Shown: positions 1 through 6,348 of the stretch, one piece after another
Numbering within the stretch: position 1 is the first letter of the stretch
Layout: every line of letters begins with the position of its first letter
Source: RGIG3528 sp045629005
GTDB taxonomy: Bacteria; Bacillota; Clostridia; Lachnospirales; Lachnospiraceae
Reading direction: 5' to 3'
Length of the DNA: 11,393 nucleotides
Assembly: GCA_045629005.1 (NCBI GenBank)
Contig: JAZQQJ010000015.1
Coordinates: 1 to 11,393 of the forward strand
The notes under the pieces: model-generated
Seen by the model: only the letters and a program-made list of their open reading frames with translations
Told to the model about the DNA's origin: nothing
The model's database searches: none
Program-made: the position numbers and the translations under genes

Positions 1-121
1 TCTAGGATAAACCTCCTTCGTATTTTTTTGTGCGGTTGGCGAACCTGCACCTATTATACCTCAGGAGGTTTTTTTCTTGAAGCTTAAGCTGACCGGGGAC
101 ACACCTGCATAGCAGGTGGGT
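1..121 (-). mobile_element. Leader of a leftward mobile-element gene (possibly IS200/IS605-like), coding part outside the window
   Basis: Read on the minus strand this stretch has, in order: a perfect 7-bp hairpin with a 3-nt loop (118-102), a perfect -10 box TATAAT (58-53) with a weak TTCAAG at -35, a bulged hairpin GTGC-A-GGTT/AACC-GCAC (about 50-30), and a strong ribosome binding site AGGAGG (17-12) pointing to a start codon at or just beyond base 1. A promoter, structured leader and strong RBS lying directly downstream of another gene's terminator, with a terminal-type hairpin at the far end, is the organisation of IS200-like transposase leaders, and the sequence seems familiar from such elements in gut clostridia. 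That identification is from memory; no transposase residue is visible. It could also be the leader of an ordinary gene. Confidence 0.4.
9..71 (-). promoter_or_regulatory. RBS with an upstream complementary anti-RBS
   Basis: The minus-strand RBS segment AGGAGGTTT (17-9) is exactly complementary to AAACCTCCT (71-63) upstream. The -10 box TATAAT (58-53) lies between the two arms. Transcripts starting from this promoter would therefore lack the anti-RBS, while read-through RNA from the upstream gene would contain both arms and could hide the RBS. The pairing is seen directly; the regulatory effect is inferred. Confidence 0.45.
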
Positions 122-140
122 TATTTGTATTGGGAATACA

Positions 141-170
141 ATAAAAATAGAGGCCCAAAGGCCTCTATTT
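141..170 (-). terminator. Rho-independent terminator after the GH105-like gene
   Basis: A perfect 11-bp stem (arms 170-160 and 155-145, loop of 4) lies 6 bases after the stop codon of the upstream minus-strand gene and runs into a T-rich tract (TTTTTAT, 147-141). A second perfect 7-bp inverted repeat TTGTATT/AATACAA (125-141) follows directly; it may belong to the neighbouring mobile-element end or to the terminator. Confidence 0.85.
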
Positions 171-176
171 GTTAAG

Positions 177-1457
177 TTATCTGTTAAGTATTTCCTGCAA
201 TTCAACCGCTGCCATAATTACTGCCGCAGTACCTTTTGCCTCATCGAATGTCCTGTCTTCTTTTAAATATCCTTCTTTTCCCGTTTCAACACCGGATTTC
301 TTGTATATATCGCAAATAGTAAGTTTTCCGTCGGATGTACGTGAAATCTTTGTAGTAACAATTCCGTTATAAGCCTTATATCCGGCATCAAAGTATGTTT
401 TATCAACATACCCCATACGATAAGCATGCATGAGAGCATACGATACCATAGCGCTCCCGCTTGTTTCGAGATAGTTTCCTTCGAGACTTTCTGCCGTTTC
501 ATCAACAACATTGTACCAAAGCCCTGTCTCGGCGTCGGCATATTTCAACATGCCATCAAAGAAAGTTTTAATGTCGTTTTCGAGCATTTCCTTATTCTCT
601 CCTTCAGGCATTTCATCAATTGCCTTTGAAAGAGCCATAGCGTACCACCCAATGGCGCGAAGCCAGGAAATATCGTTTGTTTTATCTGCGGAAGGACTGT
701 ATGCATGAGCATAAATACCATTATCACGAAGGAGCTTTTCGGCAACCCAGTGAAGCCTTTCGGCAACACCGTTTTTAATTTCAATAGCTTCTTCAGGATT
801 TTGAGCCTCTTTATAATCCGCATATTCAAGAAGGAACGGATTGGACATGTAAAGTCCGTCAAGCGCAATTCCCCAATAGCTCCAGTTTTTGTTGTTCATC
901 TTGTGGATGAAGTTCCCGCCACAGTCAGCAAAACTTGTCTGTTTCTTCAACTGCTCATAAATATAGTCTGCAACGGCAACATACTTTTCGTTATAAGCCT
1001 CTCCGTTTTCCTTTTCCAAGGCTAGAAGATCCATAATCGGCTTTCCGCACGCAACACTGTCAAGCTCACCCTCAATATATAAGTCATCTTTAAGCGAATA
1101 TGACTCACCGGTTGTCTTAACCTGATTGTCGTAAAATTCCTTTGTCCACTCGTAAAACGCTTCGTTCCCATCACGGTCCATATTATAAAGTCGCAGGAAT
1201 GCATCATTCATGCAGCCTGTGTAATATGTCCATGCACGTTTCTTACGCTCCATGTCCCATGTGAACTCTCCGTTTTGCTTCGGGCTGTTTTCAGCAAGAA
1301 GCTGTCTTGCATATTCAATTACAACATTAACATCCTTACTCATTTGTTCCTCATCTCCAAGAGACTCTCTTTGTCCACATCCGCCGAGAAGCAGACTTGT
1401 GGCAATTGAGACAATCAGAAGCTTCAGGCAAAGCTTCCGTTCATTATGTTTTAGCAT
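177..1457 (-). CDS. Exported lipoprotein, GH88/GH105-family unsaturated rhamnogalacturonyl hydrolase-like
   Basis: Family enzymes remove the unsaturated uronic acid left at the non-reducing end of oligosaccharides by pectin or other polysaccharide lyases. The 426-residue product begins with a lipoprotein signal (hydrophobic residues 11-26, lipobox LLGGC, lipidated Cys27). The rest fits an alpha6/alpha6 barrel: the ALDGLYMSNPFLLEY block (198-212) carries Asp200 in the place of the family's general-acid Asp, WLRAIGWYAMAL (265-276) is the conserved W..G.GWYAMAL block, and ETSGSAMVSYAL (331-342) is a typical late motif. Bacillus relatives YteR and YesR are cytoplasmic, so a lipid-anchored form is notable. 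It is the last gene of the minus-strand group, with its own likely promoter and a hairpin in the leader. The RBS before the chosen ATG is weak (GGGGAAAG-like). The family is well supported; the exact substrate is not known. Confidence 0.8.
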   Translation of the reverse strand: MLKHNERKLCLKLLIVSIATSLLLGGCGQRESLGDEEQMSKDVNVVIEYARQLLAENSPKQNGEFTWDMERKKRAWTYYTGCMNDAFLRLYNMDRDGNEAFYEWTKEFYDNQVKTTGESYSLKDDLYIEGELDSVACGKPIMDLLALEKENGEAYNEKYVAVADYIYEQLKKQTSFADCGGNFIHKMNNKNWSYWGIALDGLYMSNPFLLEYADYKEAQNPEEAIEIKNGVAERLHWVAEKLLRDNGIYAHAYSPSADKTNDISWLRAIGWYAMALSKAIDEMPEGENKEMLENDIKTFFDGMLKYADAETGLWYNVVDETAESLEGNYLETSGSAMVSYALMHAYRMGYVDKTYFDAGYKAYNGIVTTKISRTSDGKLTICDIYKKSGVETGKEGYLKEDRTFDEAKGTAAVIMAAVELQEILNR

Positions 1458-1534
1458 ATATTTTGCCCGCTTTCCCCGATGCTTTTCATAGTAAACAACA
1501 TCAATTTCTACTCACAATCAAAAATAATGATGTT

Positions 1535-1573
1535 CAAAAAGCACCTCCGATCGGATTTCTCTAACAGAGGTGC
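1535..1573 (-). terminator. Terminator-like hairpin between the hydrolase and GH105 genes; possible leader attenuator
   Basis: On the minus strand GCACCTC (1573-1567) pairs with GAGGTGC (1547-1541), followed at once by TTTTTG (1540-1535). Two smaller hairpins inside, CTCT-GTT-AGAG and the palindrome TCCGATCGGA, compete for the same bases. It may end the hydrolase transcript. However, a promoter-like pair lies upstream of it (1653-1625), so it may equally sit in the GH105 leader as an attenuator. Confidence 0.55.
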
Positions 1574-1624
1574 ATACTTACTGTTTTGCCCACGTTACTC
1601 AGAAAATCTTTTCTCATGGGAAGA

Positions 1625-1653
1625 ATTATGAACTATTTTACGGGATAATTCAA
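1625..1653 (-). promoter_or_regulatory. Candidate sigma-A promoter for the GH105-like gene
   Basis: TTGAAT (1653-1648), a 17-bp spacer, then CATAAT (1630-1625) on the minus strand. This predicts a start near 1618 and a leader of about 160 nt containing the hairpin at 1573-1541. Other than this, the 1458-1758 intergenic stretch holds that hairpin and a 17-bp inverted repeat at 1702-1718; I see no gene in it. Confidence 0.45.
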
Positions 1654-1701
1654 GGAATAATGAATAATGCCAAAATCCCGCAACAATTACAAAGTGAGCA
1701 A

Positions 1702-1718
1702 CAAAAACAATGTTTTTG
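1702..1718. repeat. Perfect inverted repeat CAAAAACA/TGTTTTTG
   Basis: An 8-bp perfect inverted repeat around a single central base, about 40 bp after the hydrolase stop and about 50 bp upstream of the candidate -35 box of the GH105 promoter. Its centre is too tight for an RNA hairpin, so a dimeric-regulator operator is more likely than a terminator. Function unknown. Confidence 0.4.
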
Positions 1719-1758
1719 AACTGCTGTTCATTCCGGACTTATATATTCAACATATATA

Positions 1759-2502
1759 TCAGTGCTTATTCATGAATTCAAGGCAGTGTTCCATAGACTC
1801 GATTGACGCTTTATCACTAAAACCATGCTGTTCTTCGGGATAAACAATAACTTCCGGGTCCTTATAGAAGCTTGCGGCCATATCCACATATTCTTTGCTT
1901 ACTATAGGATCCTTTGCGCCGTAAATAATCTGAACAGGTCCGTTATATGCGCCAAAGCTCTTCTTAACATCAAAACCCTTCATTGAAAGGACAAAATTCG
2001 CACCGAGTGTCATACCCCAGAAGCTGAATGATTCCGGAACATTTTCGTATGTGGGATATTTGCTCTGCCAGTCATAAGGAATGCAGAAACCCGGATAGTA
2101 CATAATCATTCCGCGAACCGCATCTCCCAGTTCCTCAGACAAAATAGCCTCAATAAATCCACCCTGGCTCTGACCTAAAAGGAAGATTCTGGATTCATCT
2201 ACAAAATCAAGCCCTCTGATGTAGTTAAAAACTTCTCTGAGATCGTCGGTTTCAGTAAACAGAGTCATATCTCTTGTAGCACCCGAGCTCTTTGAGCGAA
2301 CCGAGCCGCCACAGAAATCAAAGGCGTAAGCAACATATCCGTTTTCTGCAAAATATCCGCATTCTCTCTGCATGTCCATATATGAACAATTGTAGCCATG
2401 ACTTAAAATGACGGTCGGATGTTTGCCTTCTCCCTCAGGTCTGTAAAGCATTCCAAAAATATTCTTTTCTTCGGTTTGAATTCTTAATTCACTAATCATC
2501 AT
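1759..2502 (-). CDS. Alpha/beta hydrolase, cinnamoyl/feruloyl esterase-like
   Basis: A serine hydrolase of 247 residues without signal peptide, so probably cytoplasmic. Visible motifs are the oxyanion-hole region LSHGYNC (33-39), nucleophile elbow GQSQGG with Ser112, acid Asp198 in YGAKDPI, and His226 in EEQHGF. About 80 residues between nucleophile and acid, rich in aromatics (YYPGF, IPYDW, FSFWGM), would form the lid. Length, triad spacing and lid match the cinnamoyl/feruloyl esterase group as I remember it (for example Est1E of Butyrivibrio), which frees hydroxycinnamates from plant cell-wall sugars. A general carboxylesterase or dienelactone-hydrolase-like role is possible. The start follows AAGGAGG (2517-2511) by 8 bp; a second ATG is adjacent. 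It lies 75 bp after the response regulator with no clear terminator between, so co-transcription is plausible. Confidence 0.75.
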   Translation of the reverse strand: MMISELRIQTEEKNIFGMLYRPEGEGKHPTVILSHGYNCSYMDMQRECGYFAENGYVAYAFDFCGGSVRSKSSGATRDMTLFTETDDLREVFNYIRGLDFVDESRIFLLGQSQGGFIEAILSEELGDAVRGMIMYYPGFCIPYDWQSKYPTYENVPESFSFWGMTLGANFVLSMKGFDVKKSFGAYNGPVQIIYGAKDPIVSKEYVDMAASFYKDPEVIVYPEEQHGFSDKASIESMEHCLEFMNKH

Positions 2503-2577
2503 TTTAATCCCCTCCTTAATGAAGTCCGGATTTCCCCAAACGGATTGGGACTATTTTACGATTTTTTAAAAAAAATA

Positions 2578-3321
2578 TCAATGGTTTCCTGCCTGATATT
2601 CAGAAGGAGTCACTCCAACCACTTTTTTGAACGTGGAAGAAAAGTACGCAATGTCTTTATAACCTACACGGTCTGCTACCTCATATACCTTAACGGAAAC
2701 ATCGGAAAGCATATGCATTGCCTTGTGCATGCGATAACGTGTTATGTATGCATTGGGCGTATAGTCGGTTTCTTTTTTGAATATATGACTCAGATGCCCT
2801 TCGCTTATTCCGATTGCTTCACCAACAACCGCAATTGAAAGATTTTCATCCCCGTAATGTTTGTCGATGTAGTCCATAGCCGCCATAACATATCTGCTTT
2901 TATCGCCTTTTTTAACGGAAAACACAGCCGAGGCAGGATCATCTTCTTTTCTGTTCTTCTCACGAATGGCCAGTATTGCATTTTCAAGCTCTCCGTCATG
3001 GAAAGGCTTTAAAATGAAATCCACCGCACCCAGCTTCAAAGCGCTCTGGGCATATTTAAAGCTGTCATAAGCCGTAAGAACAATAACATAAGCATTGCAA
3101 CCGCCCTCACGAAGCTTCGTAAGCATCTCAATGCCATCCATTCCGGGCATATTCAAGTCCGTGATGATTATATCAGGTGAAAATTTTTCAACTGCGGCAA
3201 TGCCTGCCTCGCCGTTGGCAGCTTCGCCAACAACAACGCAGTCAATTGAATTCCAGTCAACCGTCAGGATTATTCCTTTACGTATGAGATCTTCATCTTC
3301 TACTACAAGAACTTTGTACAT
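2578..3321 (-). CDS. AraC-family response regulator (YesN/HptR-like)
   Basis: A 247-residue two-component transcription factor. The receiver domain (about 2-120) has the acidic pocket Glu8/Asp9, phospho-acceptor Asp55 in IIITDLNMPGMDG, switch Thr83 in VLTAYD and Lys105 in LKPF. The C-terminal AraC/XylS double helix-turn-helix spans about 145-245, with the first HTH around LSIAVVGEAIGISEGHLS and the second around VYEVADRVGYKDIAYFSSTF, ending in the usual GVTPSEYQ. It lacks the long middle region of full YesN proteins and matches the compact HptR type in length. It sits 112 bp after the kinase gene, its obvious partner. The start follows AAGGAG with 6 bp spacing. The most likely target is the divergent region at 6169-6348 controlling the ABC importer; this is inferred from position. 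Confidence 0.9.
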   Translation of the reverse strand: MYKVLVVEDEDLIRKGIILTVDWNSIDCVVVGEAANGEAGIAAVEKFSPDIIITDLNMPGMDGIEMLTKLREGGCNAYVIVLTAYDSFKYAQSALKLGAVDFILKPFHDGELENAILAIREKNRKEDDPASAVFSVKKGDKSRYVMAAMDYIDKHYGDENLSIAVVGEAIGISEGHLSHIFKKETDYTPNAYITRYRMHKAMHMLSDVSVKVYEVADRVGYKDIAYFSSTFKKVVGVTPSEYQAGNH

Positions 3322-3433
3322 TCATTACTCCTTAATATTTCATAACCACAAGCTTCAATATTACTACGATAATTCCTTCGCATTTACAAAGCTCATACCG
3401 GATGCTTAATCAATGATTTTTATACACTTAAAT

Positions 3434-5122
3434 CTATATATCAGGATTGAAAGGCAAAGTAGCAGTGATTTCGGCACCACCACCGTCGGGAAGGTTATTA
3501 AGGACAAGTCCGAATGCGTTGCCGTAATTCTTTCTAAGAATGGTATCAACGTTGTACAAGCCAAGATGTCCTCTGAAAGCCTCTTTGTCATGCTCTGAAT
3601 ACGGACCTGTCATTTCCTCAGGTATACCCTTGCCGTTGTCTCTTACACTGATGAAAAGGCTGCCTTCTTCATTTCTTCCCGCTATAACCGTAATTTTACC
3701 GTTTTCTACGCCGGATATGCCATGCAAAATGGCATTTTCAACGAGAGGCTGCAAAATCATCTTGGGTACAAGACAATCCCACACATCATCCGAGATTTCT
3801 TCCTCAAAAGTAAACGAGTCGGATAGACGAACTTTTTGGATTTCAATATATCTTGTGGTAATTTCCACCTCGCGGTCAAGAGTGACAAACTCATCAGGAG
3901 AAATGGCAAACCTGAGCACCTCGGCAAGGTCTGTGGACATAAGAGATACCTCGGGAATATTATTAATCTTTCCCATCCACTTCATTGTGTCAAGCGTGTT
4001 ACACAGGAAATGAGGATTAAGCTGGGCCTGAAGCATTCTTGTCTGTGCCTCGTTAAGCTCATGCTGATTCTCGATAAGCTGCTCTCTGTTTGTTTTCAGC
4101 GCCTTAACCATTTCATTAAATCGTTTTGTAAGACGTCCGAATTCATCATTTCGAACAGGCTCCAAAGCAACATCAAAGTTATCCTGTCCGACTTCACCTA
4201 TAGCCTTTTTCAATTCATAAATAGGCTTGGACATCTGCTTAGACAGCTTTGCAGCAATCAATATAGAAATAACGATTGCAGAAACCGCACAAACACAACT
4301 TACAATATAAAGAAGCCTTGTAGAATCCGGTGTAAAGGTGCGAGGAACCTGAAGCACAAAACAGATACCGGTCGCGCTATGTTTTCTCACAAGATAGAAA
4401 TAATTTTGGTCGACTTCATCGAGCATACCCGTTTTAATGAGCTTTGTACGAAGAGTCGGGGCTTTGTCAAGAAGAGAACTTTGCGAATAGTACACAGGTC
4501 TGTAGTATCGATTAAGCACCATCAGCTCGTTGCCTGCACCATATTTTCCTCCGAAAAGCTCATCGAATCCGGCCTCATCAACAGTCATAACAAGCCATCC
4601 GACAAGATTTCCGGCACGTTCAAGCCTGACGGCACTCTGAAGCTCCGGTGACTCCCCGTCTGAAAGTACGGGGCGGATATGCACCCCTGTTGAGGTTGCC
4701 TTTTCAAGAATTCCCCAGTTTTCCGTGAGATGTTCCTCATCACCTTTTCCGGTGGAATAGCAAAGGTCCGCCTCGGAATTATAAAGGCTGAAACGTGCAC
4801 AGCCTCGAAGGTCTGCGGTAATATCAAACAATTTCTGGTAGATGGCTGTCGCATCTTCCTCGCTTCCGTTCAGTACTGCATTTATAAGCTCATCATCGGC
4901 CTCAACCCGCACGCCTACTTCATCAAATTGCTTAATTTTGTCATTAAAGAACGTAACAATGTCGGTAAGTTCATCCGCTCCCGAATCCCTTGCCGCTTTG
5001 TCCGTCTGATTCTTTGCAAGTCCGATAATAAGCACCGTGCATATTATCAGCGGAATAGTTGAAATAAGAATAAGCGATATAAACAGTCTGTTTCTGAATT
5101 TATGATGAGAGTGTTTTTTCAT
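3434..5122 (-). CDS. YesM/HptS-type sensor histidine kinase
   Basis: A 562-residue membrane kinase. TM1 is about residues 13-35, followed by an extracytoplasmic sensor region (about 36-265), TM2 about 268-291, a HAMP linker about 292-345, and a short coiled coil into the His-kinase domain. The phospho-acceptor is His371 in QLNPHFLCNTLD; the family usually has Tyr where Cys374 stands. The ATPase domain shows the N box PLVENAILHG (459-468), the G1 box DNGKG (495-499) and a GHLGLYNV segment (518-525). The start ATG overlaps the stop of the upstream SBP gene as ATGA, implying translational coupling and a shared complex. It should sense the loaded binding protein and phosphorylate the AraC-type regulator downstream. 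Confidence 0.93.
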   Translation of the reverse strand: MKKHSHHKFRNRLFISLILISTIPLIICTVLIIGLAKNQTDKAARDSGADELTDIVTFFNDKIKQFDEVGVRVEADDELINAVLNGSEEDATAIYQKLFDITADLRGCARFSLYNSEADLCYSTGKGDEEHLTENWGILEKATSTGVHIRPVLSDGESPELQSAVRLERAGNLVGWLVMTVDEAGFDELFGGKYGAGNELMVLNRYYRPVYYSQSSLLDKAPTLRTKLIKTGMLDEVDQNYFYLVRKHSATGICFVLQVPRTFTPDSTRLLYIVSCVCAVSAIVISILIAAKLSKQMSKPIYELKKAIGEVGQDNFDVALEPVRNDEFGRLTKRFNEMVKALKTNREQLIENQHELNEAQTRMLQAQLNPHFLCNTLDTMKWMGKINNIPEVSLMSTDLAEVLRFAISPDEFVTLDREVEITTRYIEIQKVRLSDSFTFEEEISDDVWDCLVPKMILQPLVENAILHGISGVENGKITVIAGRNEEGSLFISVRDNGKGIPEEMTGPYSEHDKEAFRGHLGLYNVDTILRKNYGNAFGLVLNNLPDGGGAEITATLPFNPDI

Positions 5123-6168
5123 TCGTATTCACCCCCAAGATAAAATTTCCAGGACATAATGAGCGATTCACGATGTGCACTTGCCCAGCGGACATCATAA
5201 TCGATTACTTTAATATCGGATATATTGATGTGTTCAAGATCCTGCGTCATATCCGAACGCACAGACCGTCTGCAGAACTGCTCTCCCAGCAGGCTCTGCA
5301 CATCTTCACCGCTAACAAAATCAATAAAAAGCTTGGCATTATCGAGATGTTTTGCACCGTTAATTACTGCTGTTCCGTCAGGAACAATACTCGTTCCGTC
5401 CGAAGGATATACTATTGTAAGGTCCGCACCGTCCGCAATGCGCTTTAATGCCGTTTCCTCCAAGGTAATACCGACAAGGTCAGTTCCATCCGCAACATTT
5501 GTAAGGACATCTGAAGATGAAGAAAGAACACGTCCCGAAAGAGCCTCCGCAAAGTTTAAAACATTTGCGTCACGAACTCCGCTCATTGCAGAAGACAATG
5601 TAACAAGAGCAGTGTAGCTGGAGCCGGAAACATCCGGTGAAGAATAAGCAATTCTTCCGTTAAACTGAGGCTTAAGAAGGTCACGCCAGGATGCAAGCTC
5701 TCCTTCCTGAACAAGCTTGTTGTTGTAAACAAGAACGGTAGGGAGCGCAGAAAACGGCGTCCATATATCATCCGAAGATATAAAATCCCTGCGAAGAGAG
5801 TAGAACTCACTTGTCCGATACGGCTGGAAAGAATCACGATATGCCTCAAGAGACTCTACGCCGCCTCCAAAGATTACGTCCGCAACCGGAGACGAAGACT
5901 CTTTTACAATTTTATCCAAGAGTTCAGTTGTTCCTCCGGTTACAATATCAACATATATACCTGTGCGTTCTTCAAACTCTTCTATAATGGGGAGGTACAC
6001 TTCTTCCTTATGCGAAGTATAGACAACAAGCCTCTTATCCTCGCCCTGAGCATAGAAAGAATCGGTCTTCTCTTTTCCGCATCCAATACTTAAAGGAATG
6101 AGTAAAAAAGAGAGGCCGATACACACTATTCTTTTACTTATTAATTTAATGAAACTTCTCTTTTGCAT
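5119..6168 (-). CDS. Lipoprotein substrate-binding protein paired with the kinase (HptA/AfuA-like sensor SBP)
   Basis: A 349-residue SBP of the ferric/sugar-phosphate type, lipid-anchored outside the membrane (lipobox LSIGC, Cys30). After the signal, KRLVVYTSHKEE starts the first lobe, and EFEERTGIYVDIVTGGTTEL and ADVIFGGGVESL are typical of this SBP group. The later FIDFVSGEDVQSLLGEQF block is a usual C-terminal feature, and it ends near RRSVRSD rather than with the paired tyrosines of true iron-binding FbpA proteins. It is first in an SBP-kinase-regulator operon and overlaps the kinase by 4 bp, the order of HptA-HptS-HptR in Staphylococcus, where the SBP senses hexose phosphate. A sensing rather than uptake role is inferred because the transporter has its own SBP. 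RBS AAGGTG lies 10 bp before the ATG. Confidence 0.85.
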   Translation of the reverse strand: MQKRSFIKLISKRIVCIGLSFLLIPLSIGCGKEKTDSFYAQGEDKRLVVYTSHKEEVYLPIIEEFEERTGIYVDIVTGGTTELLDKIVKESSSPVADVIFGGGVESLEAYRDSFQPYRTSEFYSLRRDFISSDDIWTPFSALPTVLVYNNKLVQEGELASWRDLLKPQFNGRIAYSSPDVSGSSYTALVTLSSAMSGVRDANVLNFAEALSGRVLSSSSDVLTNVADGTDLVGITLEETALKRIADGADLTIVYPSDGTSIVPDGTAVINGAKHLDNAKLFIDFVSGEDVQSLLGEQFCRRSVRSDMTQDLEHINISDIKVIDYDVRWASAHRESLIMSWKFYLGGEYE

Positions 6169-6182
6169 CTACTATGTTCACC

Positions 6183-6290
6183 TTGCACAAAAATCTGAAC
6201 AAATTATACCATACATTAGCAAAGTTGCACAAAAAAAGCAAGATTTTACAAAATATCGCAGATTTGTCATCTACAAAAACAGGATTTTAG
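6183..6290. repeat. Repeated ACAAAA...GATTT elements in the divergent promoter, candidate regulator sites
   Basis: TTGCACAAAAA occurs exactly twice (6183-6193 and 6225-6235), 42 bp apart, close to four helical turns. A looser element, ACAAAA followed after 5-8 bases by GATTT, starts at 6229, 6248 and 6273, while the copy at 6187 has the ACAAAA half only. GATTTTA itself recurs at 6242 and 6283. This suits binding by an AraC-type regulator whose two helix-turn-helix motifs read adjacent major grooves. The repeats are visible; their use as operators is inferred. Confidence 0.4.
6203..6232 (-). promoter_or_regulatory. Promoter of the SBP-kinase-regulator operon
   Basis: TTGTGC (6232-6227), 18-bp spacer, perfect TATAAT (6208-6203) on the minus strand. 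Transcription would start near 6196, giving a leader of about 28 nt before the ATG at 6168. One copy of the repeat TTGCACAAAAA (6225-6235) overlaps the -35 box and the other (6183-6193) lies just after the start point, which would allow autoregulation. Confidence 0.65.
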
Positions 6291-6294
6291 GAAG

Positions 6295-6321
6295 TATGAT
6301 TTATGTAACGTCGAAACGACG
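6295..6321 (+). promoter_or_regulatory. Candidate promoter -10 and leader hairpin of the ABC importer operon
   Basis: TATGAT (6295-6300) fits a -10 box but has no good -35 at 17 bp (TACAAA); a TTGTCA at 6264-6269 is too far away. A weak -35 is usual for activator-dependent promoters. Directly downstream, CGTCG-AAA-CGACG (6309-6321) can form a short hairpin at the 5' end of the mRNA, ahead of a very strong RBS AAGGAGGAG (6335-6343) for the ATG at 6349. Confidence 0.4.
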
Positions 6322-6348
6322 AAAGGTTTCATTTAAGGAGGAGTAAAT

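Noticed and set aside
2..205. Minus-strand 67-codon frame at the left edge
   Set aside because: It crosses the GH105 stop, the terminator hairpin and the leader hairpins and has no RBS; the structured elements explain the region better.
2503..2577. Terminator between the response regulator and hydrolase genes
   Set aside because: There is a T/A-rich run and a weak CCCAA/TTGGG pairing, but no strong stem followed by a T tract, so I do not call it.
3322..3433. Separate promoter for the response regulator between kinase and regulator genes
   Set aside because: Only weak matches (TTGTAA with TAGTAA) were found; co-transcription with the kinase is simpler.
3836..4651. Plus-strand open frame of 271 codons opposite the histidine kinase gene
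   Set aside because: It is fully antisense to a kinase with clear domains, has no RBS or recognisable motif, and reads as a basic, Cys/His/Asn-rich shadow.
6098..6346. Plus-strand 82-codon frame ending just before the importer SBP start
   Set aside because: It begins inside the sensor SBP on the opposite strand and covers both promoters and the repeats; composition is that of AT-rich noncoding DNA.
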